Below, piece by piece: positions 59,829-64,000 of a DNA stretch of 64,000 bases. The position numbers and the translations under genes were made by a program. Numbering within the stretch: the stretch's first letter is position 1; every line of letters starts with the position of its first letter. The notes beneath the pieces were generated by a model. The model made no database searches and was not told where the DNA came from. It saw only the letters and a program-made list of their open reading frames with translations. The stretch comes from Gymnopus androsaceus JB14. Lineage: Eukaryota; Basidiomycota; Agaricomycetes; Agaricales; Omphalotaceae. The stretch is from contig ML769419.1 of the NCBI GenBank assembly GCA_009733575.1, positions 1 to 64,000 on the forward strand. The letters are read 5' to 3'.

Positions 59829-61787
59829 TCAAAGAACCCAAACCAACCGACCTTGCAATCCAACAACACTGGTAACATTCCGGCAGATAAAACTCGGCGC
59901 ATCGTTCGCAGGAGGGGTAACGTCGAATGAATCAAAGGTGATATCCGTGCAATTGACGGCAGGGCTACATGCGAAACTGACGACTACAAAAGGACGGTAG
60001 AATTAGGATTGACTTGAGATGGACCATTGTATGTAAACACGTACTAGTACTGCCTGTCGAATTTCCGGTCCAATCTTCAAAATGCAGCCCGCCGAATGTC
60101 AGCGTTGGATGGGGTTTCAGAGCTGTAGATGTCGTATCCAAGAGTTATTAGGTTCTTATAAACTGAATGGTTAACTTACGTGTTTCCACCGTTAGGTCTG
60201 AAATATTTCAACTGGCAGGGATACTTGATCCACGTTCACATTTCGGACGGTGACGTTATTGACGCGGCCGCTGCAGATGTAAATTATTAAAGGATAAAGA
60301 AATCTTGAAAAAAGGCCGACATACGGACCACCGCCGCCGCCTACGGGAGGTACACCAACCACTTCACCAGTCCACGACTTGAAGTAAACCTATGGCCATA
60401 CTTTATAGTAAGATTTTCAATCGTAGCTCACTAGGTGACTATTGAAACTTGCCCCAGTTTCCATGTCGGGCTGCACGCTGGTAGGGAGACGGATCATCTA
60501 AAGTGAAGACGCCAGTGAGCATGGAAGGGCGGATAAGCATGTCCCGACATAACCCTTAGATCTTCCATAAAGACGTTTTCAACAATGTCAGTCTAGTCCA
60601 TGCAGTAAGCCAGTGTTAGATATACATCCGAGAAAGACTCACCAAATTGAAATATTGGCCCAGAGACCCAAAAGCGATCCCATTTCCGCCATTGCAGGTA
60701 ACATTTCGTACCAATAAGTTTGTAGTGTTCTGTTCAAGCAAATATGTATGATGAGCTAGACAGAATTCGAATAAGCACAACTCACGCCTTTTATAGCCAA
60801 ACAATCATCGCCGCAAGTGATATCCCAGTTCAACAATGATATATTGTCGCTTCTATACGTATCGATACCATCGGTGTTGGGTACGAGGCTATGATATCAC
60901 CTCATCAGAGCTGGTCGAACGGTGAGCAAGAAAGTAAAACTCACTTGGTTCCCGCAAACTCTGGATTTGTGTTGGTAGCATTGCACAGCATCCCATCATA
61001 GATTACATCTCGAGATTCCGCCACACAGTTGCACCAAAAGGGCTGAGAGTCGATGAGGAAGTTTCGAATTATTCCTCGAGTGGCACGGTACACGGTCAAT
61101 GATATCGGGCGGCCATCGCCATCGTCTTTGGTGAGATTGGAGAAGAAATTCCACCAGATTTGGCCGTTGCCTTGGATGCCCCCAGTGTTGTGCGCGTCGA
61201 TTTCAAAGTCGGAGCCTGTGACGACGAACCAGGAAGATTGGCTCTGTACTTTATGTCACGACTAGAATATGACAGAACGGTTATAAAAGCGGACCTGGAT
61301 AAACACCACTTGGTACGTGTTGGACTTGTTTAGCCAGAATTCAACATCCGGAACGAACTGTGACGCAGGGTTAGCTGCTAATATATTTCGTGCAACGAAT
61401 ACGACTTGCGTTCATAAATCCGTGCAAATCAACTTTGGCATTGTTGAGGTCCCAGATCATTCGTCTACCGACAACGAGGTCGGAATCGAGCGGAGATATT
61501 GAAGGAAGCAGCACGCACCTTGTGATATTGAAAGATCCTTCTTCGAAAGTGATTGTCCCATTGGTCCCGCATTGTGAAATGGCAGCTAACACCTGTCCAA
61601 GAGCGGTGAGTCATTGGAAGTAACCGCCAACGTTGAATCAAACCTGGTCGGTGTCATCCTGTCCAGGTCCAAGAGGAGCAACAGTACATGAATTACCAGC
61701 GCGCACTTCTAGGCCACGGGTTACATGGAGCAAAAAGAGAACGGCGACCCATGCAGAATGGGCGAACCTTGCAAAGTTTGGTTTCAT
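59829..61787 (-). CDS. Secreted GH28 pectinase, exo-polygalacturonase-like (two frame breaks)
   Basis: Start at 61787 gives a signal peptide ([20 protein letters not shown]). Next come [34 protein letters not shown] and [15 protein letters not shown], and then [16 protein letters not shown] and [16 protein letters not shown]28 signatures follow: [13 protein letters not shown] (Asp), [12 protein letters not shown] (Asp-Asp), [15 protein letters not shown] (the usual His position reads Asn) and [12 protein letters not shown]. The C-terminal part has [15 protein letters not shown] and [17 protein letters not shown]. About eleven short introns; the one after PDMETG begins GCAAGT, a GC-AG intron. 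One extra base follows IFQT (60196 region) and another follows TPSN. Role: hydrolysis of pectic galacturonan outside the cell. It is divergent from SOF1, 388 bp away. GH28 is firm; the exo subtype is from motif style. Confidence 0.8.
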
Positions 61788-62175
61788 ATCGTAGTGAGAG
61801 ACGAGAAACGGTCCGCCATCGCAACCTTTATAGCGATTGGGGTGGGGTGCAGTTATTTGGGGTGCAGTTATGTCATATTGAAGACTGCAGAAGCAAGGTC
61901 ACTGGCTTGCAGTCGAGTGACACCGGACATCACGAGCCATACGATGGCGGTCCGGGTTGGAGAGTACAACGATGGAGCCTCGTCATGTGGATGATACTGA
62001 GGAATAAAATTGGTGAAGGACTCGGGTCCTTTCGCAGCGGTGCTACTAAAGGGAATATGAGATGAACGTTTGCAGAAGCGCTGAAGGTCAAAGCTGTCTC
62101 TATTAGAGATCACCACGTGCTCGTTCCCTGATTTTTTTCTGGCGCCTAATTCTCTTCATCTTCACCGGTCTGATC
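61788..62175. promoter_or_regulatory. Divergent intergenic region between GH28 and SOF1
   Basis: 388 bp between the two start codons must hold both promoters. A direct TTGGGGTG(G)GGTGCAGTTAT doublet lies at about 61838-61870. No other recognisable box. Confidence 0.4.
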
Positions 62176-63882
62176 ATGGTGGTAAGTTTTATTCTCCCTC
62201 CTACTATCATAATCTTACCTTGAAATATAGAAAATATCAGTACTGCAGCATGATCCCTCTTCTCATACAGCGACTCGACCTGGAGATCCTACTCCAGTAT
62301 CTAGAAATCTAAATCCATTTAATGCATCCTTTCTCTCGTGCCCGAGAACGTACAAGAGCTTTGAAATGCCGCGAAAATGGACAGAATGTTTGCTAAACCA
62401 TTTGTGGACGCATTGGAGGGCCATATTGACGCTGTAGAGGTGCTCGCAAAGCAAGGAGATTCAATATCGACTGTAGCAAGTGGCAGCTGGGATGGAGGTA
62501 TGTGCGTGCCTCTGATGTACTTTTCCCGACTCTGAGTTGAATTTTCTTCTTTTTAGGCGTCTTGGTGCATAATTTGTCGCAGAGGACCCATTCTGGCTCG
62601 AATGCCTCAGGCGCACAAAGGCAAAGTAACGGGTCTGTGCTTTGCTGATGACTCTCGGCTACTTCAGCTGTGGCGTAGACCGTAATGTGAAACTATGGAA
62701 GATTGGATCCGTATGACATTCTACTTATGTTCGAATTGGACGAAGCTAACCATGAAATTTGCAGGATGAACCTATCAATGTATTCCCTGGCAAATCAGCT
62801 TTCAAGTATGTAGCCTGTTTCCTACTTAATCGTCCTCCGAAACCTAACTGAACTGCCTCGAAGCTCAATAGACCACCAAAGATCATCATCACTCTTCGCA
62901 ACTGCATCTACTCTTGTACAAGTATGGGATGAAACAAAGTCAGTTAATCGTCTTTCCTATCAAGTTATCGACCTAATATCTACAACAGGAGTGCACCCAT
63001 CTCAAATCTCACTTTCCCCACCTCCACCGAAACCATATCTTCAGTTCGCTTCAACCTAAGTGAATCATCCTATCCTTGCCTCTGTCGGGTCCGATCGCAC
63101 CTTTACCTTGTACGACATTCGAACAGGCAAAGCCGAGCGTCGAGTCGTCATGCAGATGCGTGCCAATGCTCTTTCATGGTCACCGACATTCCCCACGAAC
63201 ATCCTTTTAGCCTCCGAAGACCATAACCTTTACACGTTCGATATTCGACATCTTGCTTCGCCAAGCATGATTTACAAGGCCATGTAGCTGCAGTGAATGA
63301 GTTGCGATTGGTCGCCAACGGGAACAGAGTTTGTGTCTGGAGGGTGGGATCGTACAGTGCGGGTATGGCAAACGGGACAAGGTCATGCGCCAGAGGTGTA
63401 CCACACCAAGCGAATGCAGAGGTTGGTCAGGAACACTTGAATCCTCTCCGTCATTACTGACTTTTTTCCTAGAGTAACCTCTACACTTTTCACCACCGAT
63501 GCACGGTTCGTCTTGTCAGGCTCCGACGACGGAAATGTGCGGATATGGAAAGGAAAAGCATCGGAAAGGCTCGGAATCGTCACTGCGAGAGAAAGAGCGG
63601 CGATCGAGTACAGGAGCAGTCTGGTGGATCGCTGGAAGATGGACAAAGAGGTCGGAAAGGTCGCACGGTGAGTTTAATCATATTTGAATCTATCATTAAT
63701 TGATTTAATCTCGTTCAAGGACCCGTCATCTACCCAAACCGGTATACACTGCCAACAAACTCAAAAATACCATGCTCGAAGCGAGAAGAGTCAAGGAGGA
63801 AAGAAGAAGGAAACATACGCGTGCTGGCGAGAGCAAGCCCAAGGCAGAGCGGAAAAAGGTCGTTCTCGTGGAACAGAGCTGA
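62176..63882 (+). CDS. SOF1: SOF1/DCAF13 WD40 ribosome-biogenesis protein (frame breaks present)
   Basis: Exon 1 is ATGGTG only; then KISVLQHDPSSHTATRPGD. Further exons start at 62231, 62557, 62765, 62864, 62989, 63473 and 63720, with GT-AG introns of 49-60 nt. Conserved pieces in order: KMDRMFAKPFVDALEGH, CGVDRNVKLWKIG and ILASVGSDRTFTLYDIRTGK. After those come HNLYTFDIRHLASPSMIY, MSCDWSPTGTEFVSGGWDRT and EVYHTKRMQRV. The Sof1-specific tail is ASERLGIVTARERAAIEYRS, VARTRHLPKPVYT and MLEARRVKEERRRKHTRAGE. Role by family: U3 snoRNP/small-subunit processome in the nucleolus; DCAF13 also binds CRL4. At least six single-base frame changes lie between 62310 and 63300, for example TTGAAATGCC where TTGAATGCC restores LNAAKM. 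Since SOF1 is essential in yeast, sequence error is a real option. Confidence 0.85.
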
Positions 63883-64000
63883 GGGAGGTATTTTCTATAC
63901 TTCTTCTGCAGTATATGTACCGCTGAGTATTCTGCTTATACGTCGAGGTACAGTTTATCATGATTTTTCCTGTATCCAAGTCGGGTTTCAAGGCCCTACG

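Noticed and set aside
59632..60000. Plus-strand ORF of 122 codons
   Set aside because: Antisense to the C-terminal exons of the GH28 gene.
1..64000. CRISPR arrays, bacterial operons, ribosome binding sites
   Set aside because: No regularly spaced repeat-spacer array is present, and the intron-rich genes show a eukaryotic nuclear genome.

Overview
The window looks like nuclear DNA of a mushroom-forming basidiomycete (Agaricomycetes). The reasons are many GT-AG introns of about 45-90 nt, a Plavaka-type transposase, F-box/LRR genes, a GH28 pectinase, a family of seven-helix membrane proteins with conserved 'VWRAW' motifs, and a dense layer of nested transposons. I cannot name the species.

Layout. 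0-5 kb: a divergently transcribed pair, a Plavaka-like transposase (minus) and a transposon-associated gene (plus), then a cluster of GTATGA motifs. 5-10.4 kb: an F-box gene remnant, an intact eight-exon seven-helix gene (copy 1) and a CATCAG-ended element. 10.4-25.2 kb: nested repeats. A GTTTAAC-rich repeat family carries a 390-bp hAT-like MITE and a complete 6.0-kb DNA transposon (13535-19556; 8-bp target duplication). That transposon encodes one large protein running from an N-terminal Cys-rich motif to a C-terminal PHD finger. 25.5-28.8 kb: a decayed hAT transposase, a perfect-armed foldback and a small MITE. 29-30.2 kb: an intact five-exon SAM-dependent methyltransferase. 32.5-37.7 kb: seven-helix copy 3 (plus strand, broken by two insertions) and the intact copy 2 (minus strand). 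39.7-40.2 kb: a 509-bp non-autonomous relative of the 6.0-kb transposon. 40.5-50.0 kb: a Ty1/Copia retrotransposon with a TACAC target duplication, an inserted solo LTR, an N-gap and an apparently mis-joined, indel-rich duplicated interior. 50-57 kb: tRNA-like sequence, a MITE, seven-helix copy 4 and a dead tyrosine recombinase. 57.4-63.9 kb: three host-type genes, F-box, GH28 pectinase (minus) and SOF1/DCAF13 (plus), each carrying several single-base frame breaks.

Most likely working host genes are the methyltransferase, seven-helix copies 1 and 2, and, if the frame breaks are sequence errors, GH28 and SOF1. The rest is mainly transposon biology: two large elements with defined ends, at least four MITE families, and a recurring CGA-to-TGA / CGC-to-TGC decay pattern that suggests CpG methylation and deamination. 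The best candidates for something undescribed are the 6.0-kb PHD-finger transposon with its small derivative, the CATCAG/CATAG-repeat element family, and the seven-helix protein family.
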